Assembly (NCBI GenBank): GCA_026225235.1
Contig: JAMFSK010000137.1
Coordinates: 1-64,000, forward strand
Direction of reading: 5' to 3'
DNA length: 64,000 bases
From: Burkholderiales bacterium
GTDB lineage: Bacteria; Pseudomonadota; Gammaproteobacteria; Burkholderiales; Burkholderiaceae
Shown: piece after piece, positions 17,233-26,089 of the stretch
Layout of the letters: the number at the start of each line of letters is the position of its first letter
How positions within the stretch are numbered: position 1 is the first letter of the stretch
Notes under the pieces: generated by a model
Databases searched by the model: none
What the model saw: the letters and a program-made list of their open reading frames with translations, nothing else
Told to the model about the DNA's origin: nothing
Program-made: the position numbers and the translations under genes

Positions 17233-18564
17233 TCATGCTGATTGTCCTTCCATGAGTAAAGCGTCACTCGTGCCCGCGATGCGACGAGTGGCGAAAGCGG
17301 GCAGCAATACGAGCAATGCCAGTGCACCGATCAGCACAAACACACCGAGCGTGGCGACAGCCAGCTTGAAACTACCCGTGCTCTGCGTCAGAAAACCGAT
17401 GATGGCGGGCCCGAAGAATCCCCCGAGGTTCGACACGGCATTGACGAAGGCCAGCGCCGCAGCCGCAGAGGTGCCACTGAAAAACATCGTCGGCAAAGTC
17501 CAGTACGGCGGCATGGAGGCGTAGAGCCCGATCATGGCGACACAGAATGCGCTCATCGCAATCACGGGCTGACTCAGATAGAGCGCAGCGACGATAAACG
17601 CGACACAGGCGAGCAACTGCGGCAGCACCACGTCACTAAGCCGCATACCGCCGCGACGGCGGCAACGGCGCGCCCAGAGCAGCATGGCAATCGCACCGAG
17701 CGCGTTGGGCAGTGCGCTGAGCAGCCCGACTTGCAGCGTCGATACATGGAAGGTCTTGATGATCTGCGGCAGCCAGAACCCTGCGCCGTAAAAACCGATC
17801 ACAAAACAGATACCCGTGAAAGTGATCAGCAGAGTGCGCCAGTCAAGCAGCGTGGCCATCACCGCTGTCGCGCCATGGGCCTGGTCTTCACTCAGCTCGC
17901 GATCGATCTTGGCCTGCAACCATTGACGCTCGGCCGGCTCAAGCCAGCGCGCTTGCGACGGGCGGTCGAGCAGGATGCGATAGGTCACGAAGGCCATCAG
18001 CACGGCCGGAATGCCTTCGACAATAAAAATCCAGCGCCAGCCCGGCAAGCCGAGCACGCCATCAAAAGCCTGCAGCACGAACGATGACACCGGCCCGCCG
18101 ATCGCTGCGGCGATCGGCAGCGAGATCATGAAGCGCGCAATGATCCGAGTGCGGTGTTCACGTGGAAACCAGAAGGTCAGATAAAACAGCACCCCCGGGA
18201 AGAAGCCCGCTTCGCTAATCCCGAGCAGAAAGCGCATCGCATAGAAGCTGTGCGGGCCGGTGACCATCGAAGTCGCAAGCGTCACCAGGCCCCACGCGAT
18301 CATGATCCGCGTAAGCCAGACCCGCGCGCCGAAGCGCACCATCATCAGGTTGCTCGGCACCTCGAAGGGACACATGCCGATAAAGAAAATCCCCGCACCG
18401 AGTCCGTACATCGCCGGCGTTAAGCCAATCTGATGGTTCATCTGCAACGCCGCAAAGCCGACGTTCGTGCGGTCGATGAAACTCACGATGTAGAGGATGA
18501 ACATGAGCGGAATGATCCGCATCGCCGTCTTTCGCAAGACGGCCGCTTCCTGGAAGGCCTGCAT
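17233..18564 (-). CDS. MFS transporter, anion:cation symporter type
   Basis: 443-residue 12-helix permease of the ACS family, which imports organic anions such as sugar acids, phthalate or tartrate with protons. Family marks are ILYIVSFIDRTNVGFAALQMN in helix 1, the FLLGISEAGFFPGVLFYLTFWFPREHR stretch, and a central cytoplasmic loop after helix 6. It is in the inner membrane. It lies 82 bases after the SDR gene on the same strand, suggesting uptake and oxidation of the same compound. Its stop codon directly abuts an SDR remnant in the same frame. Confidence 0.88.
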   Translation of the reverse strand: MQAFQEAAVLRKTAMRIIPLMFILYIVSFIDRTNVGFAALQMNHQIGLTPAMYGLGAGIFFIGMCPFEVPSNLMMVRFGARVWLTRIMIAWGLVTLATSMVTGPHSFYAMRFLLGISEAGFFPGVLFYLTFWFPREHRTRIIARFMISLPIAAAIGGPVSSFVLQAFDGVLGLPGWRWIFIVEGIPAVLMAFVTYRILLDRPSQARWLEPAERQWLQAKIDRELSEDQAHGATAVMATLLDWRTLLITFTGICFVIGFYGAGFWLPQIIKTFHVSTLQVGLLSALPNALGAIAMLLWARRCRRRGGMRLSDVVLPQLLACVAFIVAALYLSQPVIAMSAFCVAMIGLYASMPPYWTLPTMFFSGTSAAAALAFVNAVSNLGGFFGPAIIGFLTQSTGSFKLAVATLGVFVLIGALALLVLLPAFATRRIAGTSDALLMEGQSA

Positions 18565-18646
18565 GATGGTGTCTCAGGTTGATCGGGCTCTTGTGGTCGG
18601 CCCTGGTTAAAGTTCAGTCTGCATCGGACAATCCGGCGTGGCCAGA

Positions 18647-19402
18647 CTAGATGCCCGACGCCCCGCCCAGCGATTTGCCGCCGTCGACCATCAGGATCTG
18701 CCCCGTGATGAAGTCCGTCTCCGGTGCAGCGAGAAACGCCACCGCGTTGGCGATGTCTTCGGGCCGCGCAGCGCGCCCGGTCGGTTGCAATGCAAGCTGG
18801 GCGGCGCGGCGTTCAGGCGTGAGCGCCCGTAACAGCGGCGTGTCGACCAGACCCGGTGCGATCGCGTTGACCAGGATGCCCTGCGGCATCAATTCAAGTG
18901 CCATGGCCCGCGTCAGGCCCACCACCGCGGCCTTCGACGCCACGTAGTGCGCATGATTGCGGGCGCCCAGATAGGCGCGCGAGGCAATGTTCACGATCTT
19001 GCCGCCGCTCTTCAGGCGCGTTACCGCGTGGCGCGACAGCCGAAACACGGCGATCAGGTTCAGTTCGTAATGGCGTCGGAAGTCCTCGGCAGTCAGATCC
19101 ATGAAGGCGCGTTCATCGAAGATGCCAGCGTTGTTGACCACGGCATCAAGGCGCTGTAGTCCTGCCACCAGCGTCGCCACTTGATCCTCATCGCGCAGAT
19201 CGACGACCGCGCTCTGCGCCGAGCCGCCGTTCGCGCGGATGCCCTCGGCAACCGCCCCGACTTGCTCGGCCGCGATATCGACCAGGCATACATGGAATCC
19301 ATCGTGAGCGAGGCGGCGCGCCACCGCTGCACCGATCCCGCCGCCCGCCCCCGTGACCACCGCAACGGGAAGCGATCCGCCCTGCACCTGCTCGTCGTTC
19401 AT
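18647..19402 (-). CDS. SDR-family oxidoreductase
   Basis: Classical SDR, about 251 residues from the ATG at 19402; an ATG 42 bases upstream adds a Lys-rich leader. The cofactor motif is TGAGGGIG, then VNNAG, the catalytic Ser in VNIASRA, HYVASK as YxxxK, and the tetramer-forming C-terminus ITGQILMVDGGKSL. It is first gene of a minus-strand unit with the MFS transporter. The typical substrates of such pairs are sugar acids or hydroxy acids, which I infer from the transporter class only. A 15 bp palindrome lies 35-49 bases upstream. Confidence 0.88.
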   Translation of the reverse strand: MNDEQVQGGSLPVAVVTGAGGGIGAAVARRLAHDGFHVCLVDIAAEQVGAVAEGIRANGGSAQSAVVDLRDEDQVATLVAGLQRLDAVVNNAGIFDERAFMDLTAEDFRRHYELNLIAVFRLSRHAVTRLKSGGKIVNIASRAYLGARNHAHYVASKAAVVGLTRAMALELMPQGILVNAIAPGLVDTPLLRALTPERRAAQLALQPTGRAARPEDIANAVAFLAAPETDFITGQILMVDGGKSLGGASGI

Positions 19403-19436
19403 AAGCTGCTCTCGCTTTTTCGCTAAACATAATTGA

Positions 19437-19451
19437 TTACGCATAGCGTAA
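19437..19451. promoter_or_regulatory. 15 bp palindrome upstream of the SDR-MFS unit
   Basis: TTACGC-ATA-GCGTAA, perfect 6 bp arms in an AT-rich stretch just upstream of the SDR start. It is of the right size for a GntR- or AraC-class operator. No regulator has been tied to it; the nearest are the AraC gene upstream and the IclR gene downstream. Confidence 0.45.
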
Positions 19452-19681
19452 ATTAACGAGAAACAACGTCAATGCGCTAAAACCCTAGGTCAGGGAGCGA
19501 AGGGTGGACAGCTGGAGGGGGAGACGGCAAAAGATCGAAGCGACTGAGGCAAACAGCAGCACGAAGTGAACCGACGCATGGTTACTTCAGGGCTATTTCA
19601 GCGTGCAGGTCGTAGGCGGTCGCGTGAGAAGGGCCTTCGGTTAACTCATTGGGCGTCCGCTAAAACGCCGCGCCCCCTGGC

Positions 19682-20626
19682 TTAAATGCTGAGCGGGCCC
19701 ATGCCATGGTCGCCCATGCGCAACGCACGCGCAGCCGCCCCCTGCATGACCGGCGCATCATCGGGCCGCGCACGAAACGCGAGCGGTGAGACACCGCACC
19801 AGCGCTTGAACTGCCGCGAAAATCGATTGCTGTCCGCATAGCCCAGCCGCAACGCGACCTCGCCCACCGACAGCACGTCATCGAGCAACAGCATCTTGGC
19901 GCGGCGCAGGCGCAGCGTCGATTCGTACTGGCGCACCGAGAGCCCAAACACCTGACGGAACAACGCGTTGCCGTAGTCCGGGTGGTATCCAAGCTGACGA
20001 ATCATCGATTCGATCGAGGCCGCACCACCTGTCTCGACTTCGCGCTCAATACGCTCCGCAAGCCGTGTCGCCGTTTGCAGCGTGGCCTGCGGGAGTTCGG
20101 GAAGCGCGGTGTATTCCTGCTGATAGGCACCCGCCATGACCGCGAACAAGGCGAACAAAGCCGATGCGAGTTGCAGGCGCGACACGAGCCCGTCGCTATC
20201 CCTAATCGCGCGCATTTGCTTGAGCACAGGCCGCAGGCGCTGGCCTACCACGCTGTCCGCCTCGAACAGACGCGAACCACCGCGGCATAACAGCCGGCGC
20301 AGCGCAAGTTCATCGACGTCGAAATGAATGCAATAGAGGGCCGACGCAACCGGTGTCGTGCTGGCATGCGCATCGAATGGGCACAGCAGCAAGAGATCGT
20401 CTGGCGCCTGCTCGAGCGTGCGCCCGGTGAGCCGCGTTTGCTGCCGCCCTGTTTCCAGAAGGCAGAGTTCGAAGTAGGGGTGGTCGTGACGCGGATAGGC
20501 CCAGCCCGACGGCACTTCGCGCGAATGAGCCCCCGTCAGCTGGAAGCTTGCAGCAAGGTTCGGTTGCCGGAGGGTGGTCGCCGCCCCTGGCTCGAGGCTG
20601 GGCGGTATGAGGTGTGTGGGGTGCAT
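19682..20626 (-). CDS. AraC-family regulator
   Basis: 314-residue AraC-type regulator. The N-terminal part is a cupin-like sugar/effector domain (HSREVPSGWAYPRHDHPYFELCLLETGRQQTRL), and the C-terminal 100 residues hold two helix-turn-helices: SIESMIRQLGYHPDYGNALFRQVFG and SVGEVALRLGYADSNRFSRQFKRWCGVSPLAFR. It is divergent from the isomerase-dehydrogenase operon at 20778 with about 150 bases between, so control of that operon is the natural inference. The SDR-MFS unit downstream is a second possible target. Confidence 0.88.
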   Translation of the reverse strand: MHPTHLIPPSLEPGAATTLRQPNLAASFQLTGAHSREVPSGWAYPRHDHPYFELCLLETGRQQTRLTGRTLEQAPDDLLLLCPFDAHASTTPVASALYCIHFDVDELALRRLLCRGGSRLFEADSVVGQRLRPVLKQMRAIRDSDGLVSRLQLASALFALFAVMAGAYQQEYTALPELPQATLQTATRLAERIEREVETGGAASIESMIRQLGYHPDYGNALFRQVFGLSVRQYESTLRLRRAKMLLLDDVLSVGEVALRLGYADSNRFSRQFKRWCGVSPLAFRARPDDAPVMQGAAARALRMGDHGMGPLSI

Positions 20627-20777
20627 AGGGTTTATGCGGAGCCGGAATCTCGGCTTTGGCCATAAGGATTGCGGCTCCGGCTATGTCGCTCCGGCCCGCT
20701 GGCTGGGATCATTCTAAGTGATTTCAACCGCTCGCCGGTGATGACCAACCCCAGAGATGCAATCGGAGGCAACAGAC

Positions 20778-21593
20778 GTGTCGAATGGAACAGCTGGAAC
20801 CGTAGGACAAGGACAGACCACGCAAGCGTGGCCGATTTCGATCCAGATTTACAGCATGCGCAATATCGGCGACCTCGACCGCGAACTCGATGCAGTCGCT
20901 GTCGCGGGCTACCGCAACGTCGAGTTGATCGGGGCCCACCTCAATGACGCATCCGGGACCCGCAACAAGCTGGAAGCGCGCGATCTCAAGGCTTCATCGA
21001 GCCATGTCAGCCTTGACGCGCTGCGCACGAATTTCGATGTGGTGGCCGATGCGTGCAAAACCATCGGTTTCACGCAGTTGTTCATGCCGTCCGTCCCGGT
21101 GCCCGAGCGTCATAGCGAAGGTCCGTACTGGAGTGCACTGGGCAAAGAGCTGGGCGAGATGGCTGAACGGCTCGACGAGCGTGGCGTCCATCTTGGCTAT
21201 CACAACCACAACTGGGAACTCGAAGTGAAGGACGCCGGCCACAATGCGCTCGAGTTGCTATTTGACGGCGCGGGGGACAGTCCCCTGACCTGGCAGGCCG
21301 ACGTTGCCTGGCTCGTGCGTGGCGGTGCCGACCCCAAGGCGTGGCTCGAACGCTATCGTGACCGCGTTGTCTCGGTGCATGCGAAAGACCTCGCACCGAC
21401 GGGCGAAAAACTCGATGAAGACGGCTGGGCCGATGTGGGGTCCGGCGTGCTCGACTGGCATGACCTCGCGCAATTCAGCCGCGAGATTGGTGTGACCTGG
21501 CTCGTCGCGGAACACGATAAACCGTCCGACCCGGATCGCTTCGCACGCGCGAGCTTCAAGTTCCTCTCTTCCCTCAACGGATCGGCAGCATGA
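20778..21593 (+). CDS. TIM-barrel sugar (phosphate) isomerase/epimerase family protein
   Basis: 271-residue TIM barrel of the xylose-isomerase-like AP-endonuclease 2 superfamily (as in IolE, YcjR and hydroxypyruvate isomerase). Metal-ligand strands are visible as LGYHNHNWELE, VAWLVRGGADPKAWLERY, VVSVHAKDLAP and WLVAEHDKPSDP. I start it at the GTG at 20778, which has GGAGG eight bases upstream; the ATG at 20757 has no ribosome site and overlaps that signal. It is coupled by ATGA to a Gfo/Idh dehydrogenase. Such pairs are known from inositol and 3-keto-glycoside pathways; the exact substrate is not known. Confidence 0.82.
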   Translation: MSNGTAGTVGQGQTTQAWPISIQIYSMRNIGDLDRELDAVAVAGYRNVELIGAHLNDASGTRNKLEARDLKASSSHVSLDALRTNFDVVADACKTIGFTQLFMPSVPVPERHSEGPYWSALGKELGEMAERLDERGVHLGYHNHNWELEVKDAGHNALELLFDGAGDSPLTWQADVAWLVRGGADPKAWLERYRDRVVSVHAKDLAPTGEKLDEDGWADVGSGVLDWHDLAQFSREIGVTWLVAEHDKPSDPDRFARASFKFLSSLNGSAA

Positions 21594-22741
21594 CAGCCAC
21601 ACTCATCGGCATCATCGGTTGCGGCACCATCAGCGACGCTTACCTCAAGGGCGCAGCCGCCTCGAAGCTCATCAAGGTCAAGGCCTGTGCGGACCTTCGT
21701 CCGGAAGCTGCGCAAACCAAGGCAAAGACGTATGGCATCGAAGCCATGACAGTCGAGGCCTTGCTCGCGGATCCGGAAATCGAAATCGTGATCAACCTGA
21801 CGGTGCCCGCGGCACACGCGTCGGTCAGCCTGCAGGTACTCAATGCGGGCAAGCACGTCTATCTTGAGAAGCCACTGTCGGCGCAACTGGCCGACGCACG
21901 CGCGGTCGTTGCCGCAGCCAACGCCAAGGGTTTGCGAGTCGGCTGTGCTCCGGACACCTTCTTTGGCGCTTCGCATCAGGCCGCGCGCCTGGCGATCGAT
22001 AGTGGCTGCATCGGCGAGCCGGTCGGCGGTACGGTCGCGGTGTTGTCGCATGGCATGGAACACTGGCATCCGAACCCCGAGTTCTTTTTCAAGCCGGGCG
22101 GCGGCCCGATTCTCGACCTGGGTCCCTACTACATCACGCAGCTCGTCAACATGCTCGGGCCGGTGGCGCGCGTGGCGGGCGTGACGACCATTGGCAGTGC
22201 AACGCGAACGATCTCCAGCGAGCCGCTCAAAGGGCAACTGATCGATGTCGAAGTGCCGACGACGGTCAACGGACTGCTGCAGTTCGCGAACGGTGCGAAC
22301 CTTACGTTAAGTGCGTCGTGGGACGTGTGGCGGCATCAGCGTGCGCCAATCGAGATCTACGGAACGGAAGGCAGTCTGCTGGTGCCCGATCCCAACTTCT
22401 TCGGTGGTAGCCCGATGATCAGCGAACGCGATGCCCCTTGGCAGGCGCTCGATATTAGCCGGCATCCGTTCGGCGTGAACAATCGCACCAAGGGTTCGGG
22501 TGAAGCAGTGGCCGACTACCGGATCGTCGGTGTGCTCGACATGGCCACCGCCCTTCAACAAGGGCGTGCGCATCGTGCCAGCGGCGCGCTGGCCCTGCAC
22601 GTACTCGAGGTCCTCGAAGCGTTCGAACGTTCGTCGAACGAAGGGCGCCACATCGTGATCGAGAGCCGTTGCGAACGGCCTGAAGCGGTGCCATTGGGCA
22701 AGGGTGAAGAAGTGTTTGAAACGGCGCACGCAATGGCCTGA
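21590..22741 (+). CDS. Gfo/Idh/MocA-family dehydrogenase (copy 1)
   Basis: NAD(P)-dependent sugar dehydrogenase of 383 residues. The Rossmann motif GIIGCGTISDAYL opens the protein; EKPLS near residue 95 is the family EKP motif; HWHPNPEFFFKPGGGPILDLGPYY carries the substrate-domain histidines. It overlaps the isomerase gene by ATGA. It is clearly related to the second Gfo/Idh protein at 27916 (same HWHPNP, GPYY, IEIYGTEGSL and VPDPNxFGG blocks). Homologues oxidise the C3 or C1 of sugars or glycosides. Confidence 0.87.
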   Translation: MTATLIGIIGCGTISDAYLKGAAASKLIKVKACADLRPEAAQTKAKTYGIEAMTVEALLADPEIEIVINLTVPAAHASVSLQVLNAGKHVYLEKPLSAQLADARAVVAAANAKGLRVGCAPDTFFGASHQAARLAIDSGCIGEPVGGTVAVLSHGMEHWHPNPEFFFKPGGGPILDLGPYYITQLVNMLGPVARVAGVTTIGSATRTISSEPLKGQLIDVEVPTTVNGLLQFANGANLTLSASWDVWRHQRAPIEIYGTEGSLLVPDPNFFGGSPMISERDAPWQALDISRHPFGVNNRTKGSGEAVADYRIVGVLDMATALQQGRAHRASGALALHVLEVLEAFERSSNEGRHIVIESRCERPEAVPLGKGEEVFETAHAMA

Positions 22742-22762
22742 GGAACTGCTTTCTGAGCGGAG

Positions 22763-22798
22763 TGCCAGCAAGGCGCACTTAAGGCGCCTTGCATGGCC
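22763..22798. terminator. hairpin between convergent genes
   Basis: Stem CAAGGCGC (22769-22776) / GCGCCTTG (22784-22791), 8 bp perfect, extended by GCCA/TGGC across small bulges. It lies in the 75-base gap between the convergent Gfo/Idh and MFS genes. There is no long T-run. Confidence 0.5.
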
Positions 22799-22816
22799 GT
22801 TCAATTTATTCGCCCC

Positions 22817-24223
22817 TTACCGCCCAATCTGACGCAACGGTTTGCCCGCCATCAGGTTCTCTTCGATGCGCTCGAGCGGCACGCCACGTGTCTCCGGCAC
22901 GAAGAAGAAGGTCAAGCCGATAAATGCCGCATTCAACGCGGCATAGATCCAGAACGTCTGTGCGTGACCCAGGGTGTTAAGCATCGTCAGGAACGTCGCA
23001 CCAACCACTGTATTCGCCACCCAGTTAGTAAAAGTCGACGCAGCAATCCCGAAGTCACGGCCCTTGATCGGTTGAATCTCCGAACAAAGAATCCAGATCA
23101 TCGGGCCAGCCGACATCGCAAACCCGGCGATAAACAGCAGCAGCATCGCCACCGCCATGATCTGTTCATTGTGGGTCGAGATACCCAGCTTGAGCAGATA
23201 GCCGAGCGCGCCCATGCCGACGGTCATCACCGTGAAGCCCATCAGCAGAATCGGACGGCGGCCCCAACGGTCGACCAGCAAGATCGCGACAAACGTCGCC
23301 AGCACATTCACCGCACCGACAATCACCGTCCCCCACAATTGCGCCTGGTGACCGCTATATCCAGCCAGCCCAAAAATCCGCGGTGCGTAGTACATCACCA
23401 CGTTAATCCCGGTCAATTGCTGAACGATCTGCAACATCACACCCAGCATCAGCGAGCGGCGAAAATCACGGCTCTTGCGCAGCAGTTGAAAGCCGTGCTC
23501 CTTGACCTCAAGCTGCTTGGCGATATCACGTATCTCTTGCTCAACAGTCTCCGAGTCGGGACGCAGGCTATCGAGCACCGCACGCGCTTCATCAACACGC
23601 CCTTTCATCATCAGCCAGCGCGGACTACGCGGCAGGGTCAACACACCCAACAACAAGAGCGCAGCGGGAATCGCGACCACACCGAGCATCCAGCGCCATT
23701 GTCCATTCGCTGAAAACGCGGTGTCCGAGAGAAAGGCCGCAAGAATCCCGACAGTGATCATCAACTGATACGCGGAGACCATCGCTCCCCGGACATTGCC
23801 CGGCGCGACTTCCGACAAATACAGCGGAGCGGTGAAGGTAGCGATGCCGACCGCAACACCTAAGACGAGCCGAGCGCCAATCAAAAATGTCGGATCAGGG
23901 GCGAAAGCACATGCCAACGACCCCGCAATAAAAAGCGCCGCGCCAAGCACGAGCGAGTATTTGCGCCCAAGCCGATAAGACATCCAGCCGGCCAGCACCG
24001 CACCCAATGCAGCGCCGACCATCATCGAGCTGACGATCCACTCCTGCATATGGTCGTTGACCTGAAAATCCTTGGCAATAAACGGCAACGCACCGGCGAT
24101 CACGCCGATATCGAGGCCGAACAACAGCCCCGCGAGTGCTGCCATTGCACAGGTGAGCCAGACGCGCACGCGATTGCCGCCGTGCTCGTGGGTCTGTGCA
24201 TGGGTGGGAGAGAGAGATGCCAT
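22817..24223 (-). CDS. MFS sugar porter (sugar:H+ symporter, GalP/XylE/AraE type)
   Basis: 468-residue 12-helix permease of the sugar porter family. Diagnostic motifs are FGLDIGVIAGALPFI in helix 1, GRKYSLVLGAALF after helix 2, RSPRWLMMKGR after helix 6, QQLTGINVVMYYAPRIF in helix 7, DRWGRRPILL, and the C-terminal VPETRGVPLERIEENL. The start at 24223 is set by AGGAG seven bases upstream; the frame is open further but unconserved. It probably imports a hexose or pentose with protons. It sits between the two sugar operons and is divergent from the NlpC lipoprotein gene. Confidence 0.9.
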   Translation of the reverse strand: MASLSPTHAQTHEHGGNRVRVWLTCAMAALAGLLFGLDIGVIAGALPFIAKDFQVNDHMQEWIVSSMMVGAALGAVLAGWMSYRLGRKYSLVLGAALFIAGSLACAFAPDPTFLIGARLVLGVAVGIATFTAPLYLSEVAPGNVRGAMVSAYQLMITVGILAAFLSDTAFSANGQWRWMLGVVAIPAALLLLGVLTLPRSPRWLMMKGRVDEARAVLDSLRPDSETVEQEIRDIAKQLEVKEHGFQLLRKSRDFRRSLMLGVMLQIVQQLTGINVVMYYAPRIFGLAGYSGHQAQLWGTVIVGAVNVLATFVAILLVDRWGRRPILLMGFTVMTVGMGALGYLLKLGISTHNEQIMAVAMLLLFIAGFAMSAGPMIWILCSEIQPIKGRDFGIAASTFTNWVANTVVGATFLTMLNTLGHAQTFWIYAALNAAFIGLTFFFVPETRGVPLERIEENLMAGKPLRQIGR

Positions 24224-24439
24224 GTCATGCTCCTGCTGACTAGCGGCCGCAAAGGGGTCGGAACGTTTGACGTTTAACCGGTAACCCGCGATGCCGGCGG
24301 CGTAACTATTATTGGGATTGCTGCTTTTTGCCGATGGCAATGCCTCAGCAAACCGCGTGCCTTGCAATATTTCGACGTCCGACGCCCGTTCGGGCAAGCC
24401 GTCGTATCATGTCGTGGTCCGCCCCCACCGATTCTCTGC

Positions 24440-26044
24440 ATGACCTTACCTGCTCCTTCGCTAGTGCCTCCCACGACGCAATGGAATTGTGCGCCTGCCG
24501 GCACGCGAGCGCAGCGTAGCGCTGGCTTCAGAATCCCGCGCGCACGGGAGCTCGCGATGGGCTGCGCGACCGTATTTTGTTTGAGCCTCACAGGCTGTTC
24601 GTGGTGGATGCCCTTCAACTCGACCCCCAAGCCCGTCGAAGTCACCAGCCTGTTCGCGATCGACGACTACGACCAGGACGTCGACCATTGGATCAACCCT
24701 TTGTCGACCGACTACGACAAACCGGTCCTTCCGGAAACCACCCAACGCGCGCAATTCGACGCACTGTTTGCACGGTATTTCGGCACCGCCGCACGTGACC
24801 CCTCGCCCTGGAATCCGGCGTTTATCAACGCGGCGGTTTATCGACAGGGGGGCGCCGATATTGCCGCGCTGCAACGTCGACGGCTGGGCCGCTACGACAA
24901 CCGGATGCAAGCGCCCCAGCACATCGGCTACGGTCAGAACCTGCGACCCCATAGCGCCGAGTGGATCGATGGCATCGCAGCGAACCTCAACGTCGCACAG
25001 TTCGAACAACGTCCCGGGTACGACGCGATGCGTCGCGCGATTGCCACCAGCAATGTACTGGTGCGCGGACTGCCAACGTCGGATCCTTCGTTTTACGACA
25101 GCCGGATCGCGGGAGAAGGTTACCCGTTCGACAATCTCCAGATCTCGGCTATCCGGCCCGGCACTCCTGTCTATATCGTCGGCACCTCATCGGACGGCGC
25201 GTGGCAATACGTTCAGACCCCGGACGTACAAGGCTGGGTATCGAGCACCGATATCGGGCTAGTCGACGAGGCTTTCGTCACGCGCTGGCGAGCAGCGGCA
25301 AAGAAGAGTCTGGGTGGCATCATTGGCGCATCGGTGCCGGTGCGCGACGCGAGCGGCGCCTTCCGTTTCGCGGCGCCCGCGGGCACGATGTTGCCGATCG
25401 CCGGACACGATGCGCAGGGTTACGACGTGCTCACCCCGGCGAACGATGCCGATGGCCATGCGCAGATTCACGCTGCCAGACTCAACGGCGAACAGACGAT
25501 CGTGCCGATGCCCTGGCCGGCGACGCCGCGCCATATCGCGACCCTGCTAAGGGCGCTGATCGGGCGCCCCTACGGCTGGGGCAATACCGGTCTCTATAAC
25601 GACTGCTCATCCGAGCTGCAAAGCGTGTTCGCGCCGCTCGGCATCTGGCTGCCCCGACACTCGGCCAACCAGATGACGGCCGGCTCGAAGGCCGACGTCT
25701 CGGCTCTGACGCCGACCGAGCGCGTTGCCTGGCTGTCCCACCACGGCCAGCCCTTGCGCTCGATTATCTACATCGGCGGGCACGTGATGTTCTACCTCGG
25801 CAATACGACGATCGATGGCAAGCTCGTGCCGGTGGTCTATCAGGATATCTGGGGGATGCGGCCTGTCGCCAACACACGGCGCGCGGTGATCGGCGGATCT
25901 GTGATCATGCCGATTACGCTTGAAGTACCCGAAGACTCGACGCTGCGTTCACTTGCCGCAACACCGATCTTCCAGGTCATGACGATCGATACGGCGCCGC
26001 CTCCGGGTCTCTCGCCCGAAAGCGGCGACGACCCGGCCAGTTAG
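24440..26044 (+). CDS. SH3/NlpC-P60 peptidoglycan hydrolase, lipoprotein
   Basis: Cell-wall cysteine peptidase with N-terminal SH3-type domains and a C-terminal NlpC/P60 domain. A lipobox LSLTGC follows a hydrophobic stretch, so it is anchored in the envelope. Domains in order: N-terminal helical region, an SH3 (PVYIVGTSSDGAWQYVQTPDVQGWVSSTDIG), a second SH3-like part, then NlpC/P60 with the catalytic Cys in YNDCSSELQ and His in YIGGHVMFYLG. The start is uncertain: the ATG at 24440 gives an Arg-rich n-region before the lipobox, while the ATG at 24557 gives a very short signal. It probably cleaves stem peptides. No link to the sugar genes around it is evident. Confidence 0.8.
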   Translation: MTLPAPSLVPPTTQWNCAPAGTRAQRSAGFRIPRARELAMGCATVFCLSLTGCSWWMPFNSTPKPVEVTSLFAIDDYDQDVDHWINPLSTDYDKPVLPETTQRAQFDALFARYFGTAARDPSPWNPAFINAAVYRQGGADIAALQRRRLGRYDNRMQAPQHIGYGQNLRPHSAEWIDGIAANLNVAQFEQRPGYDAMRRAIATSNVLVRGLPTSDPSFYDSRIAGEGYPFDNLQISAIRPGTPVYIVGTSSDGAWQYVQTPDVQGWVSSTDIGLVDEAFVTRWRAAAKKSLGGIIGASVPVRDASGAFRFAAPAGTMLPIAGHDAQGYDVLTPANDADGHAQIHAARLNGEQTIVPMPWPATPRHIATLLRALIGRPYGWGNTGLYNDCSSELQSVFAPLGIWLPRHSANQMTAGSKADVSALTPTERVAWLSHHGQPLRSIIYIGGHVMFYLGNTTIDGKLVPVVYQDIWGMRPVANTRRAVIGGSVIMPITLEVPEDSTLRSLAATPIFQVMTIDTAPPPGLSPESGDDPAS

Positions 26045-26060
26045 CGTGTCAAATCAAACG

Positions 26061-26082
26061 CCCGCGCTTCGGTCAGCGCGGG
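26061..26082. terminator. hairpin between convergent genes
   Basis: CCCGCGC / GCGCGGG, 7 bp perfect stem with an 8-base loop, in the short gap between the NlpC gene and the ABC ATPase gene that converge here. There is no clear T-run. Confidence 0.45.
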
Positions 26083-26089
26083 GTCCAAA

